A DNA stretch of 64,000 nucleotides. Source: Streptomyces sp. TLI_105. GTDB taxonomy: Bacteria > Actinomycetota > Actinomycetes > Streptomycetales > Streptomycetaceae. Below the pieces are notes generated by a model. The model was not told the origin of the DNA. It saw nothing but the letters and a program-made list of their open reading frames with translations, and did not search any database. Positions 15,216 through 26,050 of the stretch are shown here, piece by piece. Location of the stretch: contig NZ_FNSM01000001.1 of NCBI RefSeq assembly GCF_900105415.1, forward strand, positions 3,262,501 through 3,326,500. Reading direction: 5' to 3'. Each line of letters begins with the position of its first letter. Position 1 is the first letter of the stretch. Position numbers and translations under genes: made by a program.

Positions 15216-17774
15216 TCAGTCCTTGGGGCTGAACGTGGCGAACGCCGTCTCCCGCAGCGTCTTGCACGCCGCGCCGTTCCACTCGTCCGCCGCGCAGCTG
15301 ACCATGATGGAGTAGCCGTGCGTGGCGTCCACCTTGAAGCCCCGGTTGAGCACGTGGACGCGGATGCCCTTCTGCGTGCGCTCGAACTCCCAGTCGGCGA
15401 CCGTCGGGTAGCCCTTGTACGAGACGGGCCTTATGCCGAGGTGCTTGTAGTCCTGGCTGGTGGCGGCCACGCCGTAACGGGCCAGCTCCCAGGCGTTCGC
15501 CGCGTCGTCCTTCGGGCTGCCGTTGTAGTCGACCTGGACGCGCGGGAAGCCGCCGCTCTCGCTGAAGATCGCGCCGAGCGAGTATCCCGGGATCGAGCGC
15601 TGCTTGAAGGACGTCGGCATCGCCATCGCGAAGTGCAACGGGCCGTTGGTGACGAGGGTGTAGCCGGCGGGCAGCTGCGTGCCCGTGTCGCCGCCGGGCT
15701 TGCCGGAGGGCGTGGTGCCCTTCTGCCCGCCCGTGGACCCCGTCGTGCCGTCGGTGCCCGTCGACCCCGTGCTGCCGTTGTCGCCGGGCTGCACGCCGCC
15801 CTGCTGGCCGGGGCCGCCCGAGGACTGGCCCTGGGCTCCGCCGGAACCGCCGGCGCCCCCGGAGGCGCCGCCACCGGCCGTGGCGCCGGCCGAGGCCGTG
15901 GTGCCCCCGTCGCCCTTGCCCTGGTTGCCCTCGTCGCCCCCGCCGCCGAGGGAGACCGCGAGGATCGTCCCGAGCACGGCGAGGACGGCGACCGCGGCGA
16001 TGATCACCAGGGTGCGGCGCGGCACGACGTCGGTGAGCGGCGCGCGGGCGGGGGCGGGCCTGCCGCCGCCCCGCAGCGGCTCGGTCGCGAGCCTCGGGGC
16101 CGGCTCGGCCTTCGCGGAGGCCGCCGCGTTCCGCACGGACTTCAGCGCGCCCCGCATCCGCTCCACGGCCGCGTCGGGACCCTTCTCGGCCGCCGGAGCC
16201 GTCGGAGCCTGCTCGGGGCGCGGCGGCAGCGGTATGACGGTGGTGACCTCGGGCGAGGCCACGGGCGCCGGCTCGGGCGCGTCGAGGACGGCCCGCAGCA
16301 GGACCCGGGCGCGGGCGTCGTCGAGCCGCTGCGCCGGGTCCTTGGCCAGCAGGCCGTAGATGACCTGCTCCAGCTCGGGGCCGGCGTTCTTCGGCGGGTC
16401 GACCGGCTCGGTCATCACGGCCGTGAGGGTGGCGATGGCGGAGCCCTTGTCGTACGGCGGGCTGCCCTCGACCGCCGCGTAGATGAGGCCGCCCAGCGAC
16501 CACATGTCGGCGGCCGGGCCGGGCTTGTGGCCGCGGGCGCGCTCCGGGGAGATGTACGAGGGGGCGCCGACGAGCATGCCGGTGGAGGTGATCGAGGGGT
16601 CGCCCTCCACCTGGGCGATGCCGAAGTCGGTGAGGACGACCCGGCCGTCCTCGGCGATCAGGACGTTGGACGGCTTCACGTCGCGGTGCAGGATGCCCTC
16701 GCGGTGCGCCGAACGCAGCACGTCGAGGATGGCGAGGCCGACCTCGGCGGCGCGCCGGGGCGTGAGCGTGCCGTCCTCGCGGACGGCGTCCGCGAGCGAC
16801 TTGCCCTCGATGAGCTCCATGACGATCCACGGACGGTCGTCCTCGTCGACGACGTCGTACACGGTCACGGCGCCGTTGTTCCGGATCCGGGCGATGGCCT
16901 TCGCCTCGCGCAGGGTCCGGGTGATGAGGCGTCGCTTCTCGTCCTCGTCGATGCTCGTGGGGAAGCGGAGTTCCTTGACGGCGACGGTGCGGCCGAGGGT
17001 CTCGTCGACGGCGCGCCACACCGTGCCCATGCCGCCGCGCCCGAGGACCGCGCCGAGCCGGTAGCGGCCCGCGAGCAGCCGACCCTCGCCGACCGGCGCC
17101 TTGCGGAACTTGTCGCCGCCGCGCGTGGTGGCCGGACCGGTCCGGTGGTCGCTCTCGCCGTCGCCGTCGCCGGCCCCGAAACCGGCACGTCCGGTCGAGG
17201 GCTCGGTGCCGCGCAGCCGCCCGGCCGCGACGGCGTCGTCACCACCGGCCCCGGAACCCGTCGCACCCGAACCCGCCGCGCTCGAACCCGTCGCCCGGGC
17301 GGACGGCGCGTCCTGAGGCTCCTTCACGTCCGGCCCGGCCTCCCGGGCCGCCGGGACCGCCACGTCCGGCGCGGACTTCACGGACTCCACGGACTCCGCA
17401 GACTTCACGGACTTCGCGGACTCCGCAGGCTTCGCGGGCGCCGCGGACTTCCCGAACTCCACGGACTTCTCGGACTTCACGGACTCCGGAACCTCGACGT
17501 CCGGCGCGGACTCCGCAGCCGTCGGGGACTTCGCGGACCCCACGGATCCCGCCGTCCCCACGACCTCCCCGGACTTCGCGTCCTCGACGTCCCGCCCCGG
17601 CTCCCGCCCGTCCTCCGGGCCCTGCGCACCCCGTCTGACCTGCGCGTCCTTCGTGTCTCGCTCCGACTCGCGCGCGGCCGGAACCGCTCCTCGGTCGCCG
17701 TCGGTCGCGGCCCCCGCGGCGGCGTCCCGCCTGGGGTCCCTCGCCTTGTCCCGCGACTGCTCCGCCTCCGACAT
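15216..17774 (-). CDS. membrane serine/threonine protein kinase with long charged N-terminal region
   Basis: 852 aa from the ATG at 17774, which follows GAGGGG. Residues 1-234 are low complexity, with a SVKSAESVES-type Lys/Ser/Glu repeat. The kinase domain (about 235-505) is intact: GRGGMGTVW, TVAVKEL, HRDVKPSNV, DFGIA. A membrane helix (about 590-612) is followed by a Gly/Ser/Thr linker and an outer domain (LPAGYTLVTNGPLHF onwards) with two Cys residues (VSCAADEWNGAACK) that may form a disulfide. It is the first gene of the three-kinase run and probably the first transcribed. Signal sensed and targets are unknown. Confidence 0.9.
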   Translation of the reverse strand: MSEAEQSRDKARDPRRDAAAGAATDGDRGAVPAARESERDTKDAQVRRGAQGPEDGREPGRDVEDAKSGEVVGTAGSVGSAKSPTAAESAPDVEVPESVKSEKSVEFGKSAAPAKPAESAKSVKSAESVESVKSAPDVAVPAAREAGPDVKEPQDAPSARATGSSAAGSGATGSGAGGDDAVAAGRLRGTEPSTGRAGFGAGDGDGESDHRTGPATTRGGDKFRKAPVGEGRLLAGRYRLGAVLGRGGMGTVWRAVDETLGRTVAVKELRFPTSIDEDEKRRLITRTLREAKAIARIRNNGAVTVYDVVDEDDRPWIVMELIEGKSLADAVREDGTLTPRRAAEVGLAILDVLRSAHREGILHRDVKPSNVLIAEDGRVVLTDFGIAQVEGDPSITSTGMLVGAPSYISPERARGHKPGPAADMWSLGGLIYAAVEGSPPYDKGSAIATLTAVMTEPVDPPKNAGPELEQVIYGLLAKDPAQRLDDARARVLLRAVLDAPEPAPVASPEVTTVIPLPPRPEQAPTAPAAEKGPDAAVERMRGALKSVRNAAASAKAEPAPRLATEPLRGGGRPAPARAPLTDVVPRRTLVIIAAVAVLAVLGTILAVSLGGGGDEGNQGKGDGGTTASAGATAGGGASGGAGGSGGAQGQSSGGPGQQGGVQPGDNGSTGSTGTDGTTGSTGGQKGTTPSGKPGGDTGTQLPAGYTLVTNGPLHFAMAMPTSFKQRSIPGYSLGAIFSESGGFPRVQVDYNGSPKDDAANAWELARYGVAATSQDYKHLGIRPVSYKGYPTVADWEFERTQKGIRVHVLNRGFKVDATHGYSIMVSCAADEWNGAACKTLRETAFATFSPKD

Positions 17775-17963
17775 GCGTCCCCTCTGCGATCCCTGATCTG
17801 CGCCGCGTCTGCCGCTTCCCGCGCGATGCGGTAACCCGCCCTGGAAGAGAGGCCATTGTCTCTCACCTCGGGGCGGGTGACGCCCCCGGGTCCGCACTCC
17901 GGGATACGACGCCTCCGCGCGCCCCCGAGGTTCCCACCGGACGCGGACCCCCCGGACACCCTG

Positions 17964-19670
17964 TCAGATGGGCACGATGTCCGGCGCCCCGAGCCGTGCG
18001 GCGTCCGCGGTCAGGTCGTCGGGCTGCCGCTGCGACTCCCGCTCCGCCTCCACCCGCTTCTCGTAGTGCTCGACCTCCTTCTCGACCTGGCGCTCGTCCC
18101 AGCCGAGGACCGGAGCCATCAGTTCCGCGCACTCGCGGGCGCTGAGCGCGCCCCGGTCGAAGGTCTCGATGGAGATCCTGGTCCGCCGGGTGAGGACGTC
18201 GTCGAGGTGGCGCGCGCCCTCGTGCGAGGCGGCGTAGACGATCTCGGCGCGCAGGTAGTCCTCGGCCGCCGCGAGCGGTTCGCCGAGGCTCGGGTCGGCC
18301 TGGACGAGGTCGAGGACCTCCTCCGTCAGGGAGCCGTAGCGGTTGAGGAGATGCTCGATCCTGACGACGTGCAGCCCGGTCCTGGCGGCGATTCTCGCCC
18401 GCGCGTTCCACAGGGCGCGGTAGCCCTCGGCACCGAGGAGCGGGGTGTCCTCGGTGACGCAGGGGGCGACCCGCTGGTCGAGGCCGTGCACCGCCTCGTC
18501 GACGGCGTCCTTCGCCATCACGCGGTACGTCGTGTACTTGCCACCGGCGACGACCACGAGGCCGGGGGCCGGGTGGGCGACGGTGTGCTCGCGGGAGAGC
18601 TTGCTGGTGGCGTCGGACTCGCCGGCGAGCAGGGGGCGCAGGCCGGCGTAGACGCCTTGGACGTCGTCCCGGGTGAGCGGGGTGGCGAGCACGGTGTTCA
18701 CATGCTCCAGGAGGTAGTCGATGTCGGCGCTGGAGGCGGCGGGGTGCGCCTTGTCGAGGTCCCAGTCGGTGTCGGTGGTGCCGACGATCCAGTGGCGCCC
18801 CCAGGGGATGACGAAGAGCACGGACTTCTCGGTGCGCAGGATCAGTCCGGTGGTCGAGTGGATGCGGTCCTTGGGCACGACGAGGTGGATGCCCTTGGAG
18901 GCGCGGACGTGGAACTGGCCGCGTTCCCCGATGAGGGCCTGGGTGTCGTCCGTCCACACGCCGGTGGCGTTGACGATCTGCTTGGCCCGGATCTCGTACG
19001 CGATCCCGGCCTCCACGTCCTGGACGCGCGCGCCGACGACCCGCTCGCCCTCGCGGAGGAAGCCGGTGACGCGGGCCCTGCTGGCGGCCCTGGCGCCGTA
19101 GGAGGCGGCGGTGCGCACGAGGGTGGTGACGAAGCGGGCGTCGTCCATCTGGGCGTCGTAGTACTGCAGGGCGCCGACCAGGGCGTCCTTCTTCAGGCAG
19201 GGCGCGACGCGCAGGGCGCCGCGGCGGGAGAGGTGCCGGTGGACGGGGAGTCCGCGGCCGTGGCCGGAGGAGAGCGACATCGCGTCGTACAGCGCGACTC
19301 CCGAGCCGGCGTAGAACCGCTCCCAGCCCTTGTGCTGGAGCGGGTAGAGGAAGGGGACCGGCTTCACCAGGTGGGGTGCGAGCCGCTCCAGGAGCAGTCC
19401 GCGCTCCTTGAGCGCCTCCCGCACCAGGGCGAAATCCAGCATCTCCAGATAGCGCAGGCCGCCGTGGATGAGCTTGCTGGACCTGCTGGAGGTGCCGGAG
19501 GCCCAGTCGCGGGCCTCCACGATGCCGGTGGAGAGCCCTCTGGTGACGGCGTCGAGGGCGGTGCCGGCGCCGACCACTCCGGCGCCGACGACCAGCACGT
19601 CCAGCTCTCGCTCGGCCATGGCCGCGAGCGCCTCGGCGCGCTCGGCGGGTCCCAGTGTCGCTGTCCTCAC
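17964..19670 (-). CDS. glpD: glycerol-3-phosphate dehydrogenase/oxidase
   Basis: 568 aa from the GTG at 19670, which has GGGAGG seven bases upstream. FAD motif VLVVGAGVVGAGTALDAVTRG at the N-terminus, the glpD signature SSKLIHGGLRYLE, and a C-terminal helical domain ending in the catalytic-family VGWDERQ-like segment (APVLGWDERQVEKE). It oxidises sn-glycerol-3-phosphate to dihydroxyacetone phosphate at the inner face of the membrane, passing electrons to quinone or oxygen. No glpF or glpK is adjacent, so this is a stand-alone copy and probably not the glycerol-inducible operon gene. Confidence 0.92.
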   Translation of the reverse strand: MRTATLGPAERAEALAAMAERELDVLVVGAGVVGAGTALDAVTRGLSTGIVEARDWASGTSSRSSKLIHGGLRYLEMLDFALVREALKERGLLLERLAPHLVKPVPFLYPLQHKGWERFYAGSGVALYDAMSLSSGHGRGLPVHRHLSRRGALRVAPCLKKDALVGALQYYDAQMDDARFVTTLVRTAASYGARAASRARVTGFLREGERVVGARVQDVEAGIAYEIRAKQIVNATGVWTDDTQALIGERGQFHVRASKGIHLVVPKDRIHSTTGLILRTEKSVLFVIPWGRHWIVGTTDTDWDLDKAHPAASSADIDYLLEHVNTVLATPLTRDDVQGVYAGLRPLLAGESDATSKLSREHTVAHPAPGLVVVAGGKYTTYRVMAKDAVDEAVHGLDQRVAPCVTEDTPLLGAEGYRALWNARARIAARTGLHVVRIEHLLNRYGSLTEEVLDLVQADPSLGEPLAAAEDYLRAEIVYAASHEGARHLDDVLTRRTRISIETFDRGALSARECAELMAPVLGWDERQVEKEVEHYEKRVEAERESQRQPDDLTADAARLGAPDIVPI

Positions 19671-19982
19671 GCTGTTGCCTCCCGTCGTCCCCCGTCCGTC
19701 CCGCACGGGCTCCGTGCGCCGCCGCCCCTCTTCGCGGGCGGGACGCGCACAAGCCGTGAACCGGGCCCGTGTGGTCCGGCTCACAGCTCGATTCTGGCCC
19801 GCTCCCGCGACTTCAGCCACCGCCTCGCCGCCGACCTGTGGATAACACTCGGCGATCTTCGGCTCCGCAATGCCGGATATCGGTCATATTTACGCCTAGT
19901 CTGACATTGCGCTCGACCCGTTCTGTCCACCGGGCTTGCGCGTCGCGTCCCCTCCGGCTACTGGGAAGGACGGCCCACCCCC
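19671..19982. promoter_or_regulatory. divergent control region between glpD and a nucleotide-sugar dehydrogenase homologue
   Basis: 312 bases without a credible gene. AT-rich segment 19870-19910 contains GTCATATTTAC (19883-19893) and a possible -10 TAGTCT (19897-19902) pointing right. The same 11-mer occurs in the bldM-whiD region. A ribosome binding site GGAAGG lies at 19964-19969, rather far from the ATG at 19983. Confidence 0.4.
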
Positions 19983-21224
19983 ATGCCCGCTGATCTCGCC
20001 GTCATCGGCCTCGGCCACCACGGACTCCCCCTGGCCCAGGCCGCCACCGCCGCAGGCATCGACACCATCGGCTACGACACCGACCCCCGCCCCGCCGCCG
20101 AACTCGCCGCCGGCCGCTCCCCGGTCGACGGTTCCCTCACCGCCCCCGAGATCCGCCGGATGCTCTCGGGGAGCTTCCGGCCGACCACCGACCCCGCCGA
20201 GCTCGGCCGGGTCCGCACCGCCGTCCTCTGCGCCCCGACCTCCCTCGGCCCCGACCGGACGCTCGACCTCACCGCCGTCACCGGCGCCGCCCGCGCGCTC
20301 GCCGCCCGGCTGCGCCCGCACACCACCGTCCTCCTCGAGTCCCCGGTCCCCCCGGGCACCACCGAGGGCCTCCTCCGCGAGACCCTGGAGGCGGGCTCCG
20401 GCCTGCGCGCCGGACGCGACTTCCACCTCGCGTACTCCCCCGGCCGCCTCGACCCCGGCAGCCGCACCCCCGGCTACGCCGGCACCCCCAAGGTCATCGG
20501 CGGCCTCACCCCGGCCTGCACCGAGTCCGCGGCCGCCTTCTACGGCCGGCTCACCGACAAGGTGGTACGCGCGCGTGGCCCCCGCGAGGCGGAGACGGTC
20601 AAGCTCCTGGAGACCAACTTCCGGCACGTCAACATCGCCCTCGTCAACGAGATGGCGGTCCTCTGCCACGAACTCGGCGTCGACCTGTGGGACGTCATCC
20701 GCTGCGCCGAGACCAAGCCCTTCGGCTTCCAGGCCTTCCGCCCCGGCCCCGGCGTCGGCGGCCACGGCGTCCCCGTCGACACGGTCGGCGCCCACCGCCC
20801 GCTCCGCCTCGTCGAACTCGCCGGCCAGGTCAACGAGCGCATGCCCCAGTACGTCGTCCAGCGCGCCGCCACCCTCCTCAACGAGCACGGCAAGTCGGCG
20901 CGCGGCGCCCGGATCCTGCTCCTGGGCATCACGTACAAGCCCGACCTCCCCGACCGGCAGGGCTCCCCCGCCGACGAGATCGCCCGCCGCCTCATGGACC
21001 TGGGCGCCGCCGTCAGCTACCACGACCCCCACGTCCCCGACTGGCGCGTCCGCGACCTGCCCGTCCCCCGCGCGGACTCCCTCTACGAGGCCGCCGCCCA
21101 CGCCGACCTGACGGTCCTTCTCCAGCACCACCGCACGTACGACCTGCAGGGCCTCTCGGTGAAGGCGCAGCTCCTCCTCGACACCCGCGGCGCCACCCCC
21201 GCGGGAGCGGCCCACCGGCTCTGA
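19983..21224 (+). CDS. UDP-glucose/GDP-mannose dehydrogenase family protein lacking the catalytic Cys
   Basis: 413 aa. The fold is complete: N-terminal Rossmann motif VIGLGHHGLPLA, the SPVPPGTT loop, the conserved helix TVKLLETNFRHVNIALVNEM with its Lys, and C-terminal LGITYKPDLPDRQGSPA. Members oxidise the C6 hydroxyl of a UDP- or GDP-sugar to a uronic acid through a thioester on Cys in GVGGHC. Here the motif reads GVGGHGVPVD, with Gly in place of the Cys, and the next loop is about seven residues shorter than usual. The protein may therefore not act as a normal four-electron dehydrogenase. No glycosyltransferases are adjacent. Confidence 0.8.
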   Translation: MPADLAVIGLGHHGLPLAQAATAAGIDTIGYDTDPRPAAELAAGRSPVDGSLTAPEIRRMLSGSFRPTTDPAELGRVRTAVLCAPTSLGPDRTLDLTAVTGAARALAARLRPHTTVLLESPVPPGTTEGLLRETLEAGSGLRAGRDFHLAYSPGRLDPGSRTPGYAGTPKVIGGLTPACTESAAAFYGRLTDKVVRARGPREAETVKLLETNFRHVNIALVNEMAVLCHELGVDLWDVIRCAETKPFGFQAFRPGPGVGGHGVPVDTVGAHRPLRLVELAGQVNERMPQYVVQRAATLLNEHGKSARGARILLLGITYKPDLPDRQGSPADEIARRLMDLGAAVSYHDPHVPDWRVRDLPVPRADSLYEAAAHADLTVLLQHHRTYDLQGLSVKAQLLLDTRGATPAGAAHRL

Positions 21225-21234
21225 GGACGCCGAA

Positions 21235-21264
21235 GGGCCCCGCACCGAGACCGGTGCGGGGCCC
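21235..21264. terminator. bidirectional terminator between convergent genes
   Basis: GGGCCCCGCACCG pairs perfectly with CGGTGCGGGGCCC around AGAC. It lies 11 bases after the nucleotide-sugar dehydrogenase stop and 22 bases after the guaB3 stop, and so serves both. Confidence 0.8.
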
Positions 21265-21285
21265 TCAGGAACGTACGGAACGGGC

Positions 21286-22410
21286 TCAGCGCTTGTGCTG
21301 GGCGTCCGCGACCGTGACCTCGACGCGCTGGAACTCCTTGAGCTCGCTGTAGCCCGTGGTGGCCATCGCGCGGCGCAGGGCGCCGAAGAAGTTCATCGAG
21401 CCGTCCGGGGTGTGCGACGGGCCCGCGAGGATCTCCTCGGTGGTGCCGACGATGCCCAGGTCGACCAGCTTGCCGCGCGGCACGTCCTCGTGGACGGCCT
21501 CCATGCCCCAGTGGTGGCCCTTGCCGGGCGCGTCCGTGGCACGGGCCAGCGGGGAGCCGATCATCACGGCGTCGGCGCCGCAGGCGATCGCCTTCGGCAG
21601 GTCGCCGGACCAGCCCACGCCGCCGTCGGCGATGACGTGCACGTACCGGCCGCCGGACTCGTCCATGTAGTCGCGGCGGGCCGCGGCCACGTCGGCCACC
21701 GCGGTCGCCATCGGGACCTGGATGCCGAGGACGTTACGGGTGGTGTGCGCGGCGCCGCCGCCGAAGCCGACCAGCACGCCGGCCGCGCCGGTGCGCATCA
21801 GGTGCAGGGCCGCGGTGTACGTGGCGCAGCCGCCGACGATGACCGGGACGTCCAGCTCGTAGATGAACTGCTTCAGGTTCAGCGGCTCGGCCGCGCCCGA
21901 GACGTGCTCGGCGGAGACCGTCGTGCCGCGGATGACGAAGATGTCCACGCCGGCGTCGACGACGGCCTTGGAGAACTGCGCGGTGCGCTGCGGAGAGAGC
22001 GCGGCGGCGGTGACCACACCGGAGTCGCGCACCTCCTTGATGCGCTGCCCGATCAGCTCTTCCTTGATCGGCGCGGCGTAGATCTCCTGGAGGCGGCGGG
22101 TCGCGGTCGCCTCGTCCAGCTCGGCGATCTCGTCGAGGAGCGGCTGCGGGTCCTCGTACCGGGTCCAGAGACCCTCGAGGTTCAGCACGCCCAGGCCGCC
22201 CATCTCGCCGATGCGGATGGCGGTCTGCGGCGAGACGACCGAGTCCATCGGGGCGGCCAGGAACGGCAGCTCGAAGCGGTAGGCGTCGATCTGCCAGGCG
22301 ATCGAGACCTCCTTCGGGTCCCGGGTGCGCCGGCTCGGCACGACGGCGATGTCGTCGAACGCGTACGCCCTGCGGCCGCGCTTGCCGCGCCCGATCTCGA
22401 TCTCAGTCAC
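21286..22410 (-). CDS. guaB3: GuaB3 family IMP dehydrogenase-related protein
   Basis: 374 aa, IMPDH/GMP-reductase TIM barrel without CBS domains. IADGGVGWSGDLPKA and CGADAVMIGS match the phosphate-binding loops of guaB. The catalytic loop reads GFGGGAAHTTRNVLG where the neighbouring guaB has [15 protein letters not shown], so the nucleophilic Cys is His here. It is thus unlikely to be a standard IMP dehydrogenase; some GuaB3 proteins have been reported as GMP reductases, which also use that Cys. GTG start. It is transcribed in the same direction as guaB, 106 bases downstream, with a hairpin between. Confidence 0.9.
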   Translation of the reverse strand: MTEIEIGRGKRGRRAYAFDDIAVVPSRRTRDPKEVSIAWQIDAYRFELPFLAAPMDSVVSPQTAIRIGEMGGLGVLNLEGLWTRYEDPQPLLDEIAELDEATATRRLQEIYAAPIKEELIGQRIKEVRDSGVVTAAALSPQRTAQFSKAVVDAGVDIFVIRGTTVSAEHVSGAAEPLNLKQFIYELDVPVIVGGCATYTAALHLMRTGAAGVLVGFGGGAAHTTRNVLGIQVPMATAVADVAAARRDYMDESGGRYVHVIADGGVGWSGDLPKAIACGADAVMIGSPLARATDAPGKGHHWGMEAVHEDVPRGKLVDLGIVGTTEEILAGPSHTPDGSMNFFGALRRAMATTGYSELKEFQRVEVTVADAQHKR

Positions 22411-22467
22411 GATGTGTGGCCTTTCCCTCTACGTCTGCGCCTACCAGTATCCCCGACACAAGCGTGA

Positions 22468-22500
22468 GGGGCGGCTCCGGCCACATGCCGGAACCGCCCC
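22468..22500 (-). terminator. hairpin between guaB and guaB3
   Basis: GGGGCGG and TCCGGC pair with GCCGGA and CCGCCCC around CACAT, 17 bases past the guaB stop. It probably separates guaB and guaB3 transcription. Confidence 0.7.
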
Positions 22501-22516
22501 CACGCGTCGCGCTGTG

Positions 22517-24061
<1,545 letters not shown>

Positions 24062-24159
24062 CTAACGGCCTGGAGCGGTGTCTCATTCCACGAGCAAGAT
24101 CAGCGGGCAGCTTTGGACGTTCGCACGTGTACGAAAGGGATGACGGCGCCCGGCAAGGC

Positions 24160-24852
24160 TTACTGCTCGGCCAGTGCGCGCAGCCGGCTGAGGGCACGGT
24201 GCTGCGCGACCCGGACGGCGCCCGGGGACATGCCGAGCATCTGGCCGGTCTCCTCGGCGGTCAGTCCGACCGCGACCCGCAGCACGAGCAGTTCGCGCTG
24301 GTTCTCCGGGAGGTTGGCGAGCAGCTTCTTGGCCCATTCGGCGTCGTCGCTGAGCAGGGCCCGCTCCTCGGGGCCGAGCGAGTCGTCGGGCCGCTCGGGC
24401 ATCTCGTCGGAGGGCACGGCGGTGGACCCCGGGTGCCGCATGGCGGCCCGCTGGAGGTCGGCGACCTTGTGCCCGGCGATGGCGAAGACGAAGGCCTCGA
24501 AGGGCCTGCCCGTGTCCTTGTAGCGCGGCAGCGCCATCAGGACGGCGACGCAGACCTCCTGGGCGAGGTCCTCGACGAAGTGCCGGGCGTCGCCCGGCAG
24601 CCGGTTGAGGCGGGTGCGGCAGTACCGCAGGGCGAGCGGGTGGACGCGCGCGAGCAGGTCGTGGGTGGCCTGCGCGTCGCCGTCGACCGCGCGGTGCACG
24701 AGCGCGCCGATCTCCCCCTGCCCGGCAGGCATGGGGGAACCCACGGTCTCGTCGTCGCGCATCGCTCCATGGTGCCCCGACGCCTCTCGGTTCGCGGCAC
24801 CGCGTCCGTAGTTGTGCACCGAAGCGTTATGAGCAGGTGCGCCGGCACTCAT
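24160..24852 (-). CDS. ECF-type RNA polymerase sigma factor, SigD/ShbA-like
   Basis: About 230 aa from the ATG at 24852; a downstream ATG at 24762 is an alternative start. Region 2 is visible in [21 protein letters not shown] and region 4 in [31 protein letters not shown] as a helix-turn-helix. The location between guaB and bldM/whiD matches mycobacterial sigD and, as I recall, the S. griseus ShbA gene, whose product drives transcription of the principal sigma gene hrdB. No anti-sigma gene is adjacent. Ortholog assignment rests on position and sequence impression. Confidence 0.82.
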   Translation of the reverse strand: MSAGAPAHNASVHNYGRGAANREASGHHGAMRDDETVGSPMPAGQGEIGALVHRAVDGDAQATHDLLARVHPLALRYCRTRLNRLPGDARHFVEDLAQEVCVAVLMALPRYKDTGRPFEAFVFAIAGHKVADLQRAAMRHPGSTAVPSDEMPERPDDSLGPEERALLSDDAEWAKKLLANLPENQRELLVLRVAVGLTAEETGQMLGMSPGAVRVAQHRALSRLRALAEQ

Positions 24853-25005
24853 CTCCCGCGCCCTCCCCTCCCGCTCGATCGACTCGTCCCCGAGGAACTC
24901 CACATCTCAAGGATGCGGCATTCCGCGGGGAAGTGACACAAGCCCACCCCGTCCACCCCACGACGGACGCGGGCGAGGACGGGGAGACGGCAGGTGACCT
25001 GCGAT

Positions 25006-25617
25006 TCAGCGGACCAGGCCCCAGCGGAATCCGAGCGCGACGGCATGCGCCCGGTCGGAGGCACCGAGCTTCTTGAAGAGACGCCGGGCGTGCGTCTTGA
25101 CCGTGTCCTCGGAGAGGAAGAGCTCGCGCCCGATCTCCGCGTTGGACCGGCCGTGGCTCATGCCCTCGAGGACCTGGATCTCGCGCGCGGTGAGGGTGGG
25201 CGCGGCGCCCATCTCGGCCGAGCGGAGGCGGCGGGGGGCGAGCCGCCAGGTCGGGTCGGCGAGCGCCTGCGTGACCGTGGCCCGCAGCTCGGCGCGCGAG
25301 GCGTCCTTGTGCAGGTAGCCACGGGCACCCGCGGCGACGGCGAGCGCGACGCCGTCGAGGTCCTCGGCGACCGTGAGCATGATGATGCGGGCGCCGGGGT
25401 CCGCGGAGAGCAGCCGGCGGACGGTCTCCACGCCGCCCAGGCCGGGCATGCGCACGTCCATCAGAATCAGGTCCGAGCGGTCCGCGCCCCAGCGGCGGAG
25501 GACTTCCTCGCCGTTGGCCGCGGTGGTCACGCGCTCGACGCCGGGCACGGTCGCGACCGCGCGGCGGAGCGCCTCTCGGGCAAGCGGGGAGTCGTCGCAG
25601 ACGAGGACGGATGTCAT
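25006..25617 (-). CDS. bldM: BldM orphan response regulator for aerial development
   Basis: 203 aa from the ATG at 25617 (GGAGG six bases upstream), the known length of BldM. Receiver domain with acidic pair VCDD, phospho-acceptor region LILMDVRMPG, MLTVAED and HKDAS; C-terminal LuxR-type helix-turn-helix LTAREIQVLEGMSHGRSNAEIGRELFLSEDTVKTHARR (quoted in parts as LTAREIQVL and SEDTVKTHARR). BldM acts without a partner kinase, and published work found its Asp54 dispensable. It binds DNA as a homodimer or with WhiI to activate sporulation genes. In S. coelicolor it depends on sigma BldN. It diverges from whiD. Confidence 0.96.
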   Translation of the reverse strand: MTSVLVCDDSPLAREALRRAVATVPGVERVTTAANGEEVLRRWGADRSDLILMDVRMPGLGGVETVRRLLSADPGARIIMLTVAEDLDGVALAVAAGARGYLHKDASRAELRATVTQALADPTWRLAPRRLRSAEMGAAPTLTAREIQVLEGMSHGRSNAEIGRELFLSEDTVKTHARRLFKKLGASDRAHAVALGFRWGLVR

Positions 25618-26050
25618 GCCTGACCTCCGCGGCTCTCGCAGCTGTTGCGCGTCACCTTGAGCCTCCAGGGCTGTACGTATCGTCACCTGTGCGGTTGACG
25701 CTCTCGGACATGTGCCCGAGCGCTTGTTCCTTCAACCGCCTCCGCACTCTCAACGACGGTCACTCGAAAGAGTTACGGGTCGGACGGCGTCTTCGGCACT
25801 CTACGTGAGGGGGCGTGCGCGGAGGAGAGCGACGCAGCCCGTTCGCCCAAACATCGCAAGGTCTGCCCCATTTGGCGGGTTTTCTTCCCTTTTCGCGGTG
25901 TCTGTGACTAGATTCGCAATGAGTCATATTTACATCTACTTCGACAGTAGGTGTATCACCCGGACCTGCCGGGGAAGACGAGGAGCCCCGGCCATCAGCC
26001 ATCCACCCGCCCACCTATCCGTTCGACACGGTTTCAAGGGGACAAGCGCA
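25618..26050. promoter_or_regulatory. divergent promoter region of bldM and whiD
   Basis: 433 bases, unusually AT-rich between 25880 and 25950. It contains a possible -10 TAGATT (25909-25914), the 11-mer GTCATATTTAC (25923-25933) also found upstream of the 19983 gene, and TCACCCG at 25956-25962, which equals a BldM half-site (CGGGTGA reversed) without a full palindrome. The whiD ribosome binding site AAGGGGAC lies at 26036-26043. No small gene seen. Confidence 0.5.

Noticed and set aside
15090..17834. Very long open frames antisense to the kinases, guaA and other genes
   Set aside because: High-GC DNA yields long stop-free frames opposite genes; these have Arg/Pro/Ala-rich composition, no domain match and wrong codon-position bias.
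25956..25975. BldM-site-like TCACCCG upstream of whiD
   Set aside because: Only one good half-site; the second arm does not match, so a BldM operator is not claimed as a feature.
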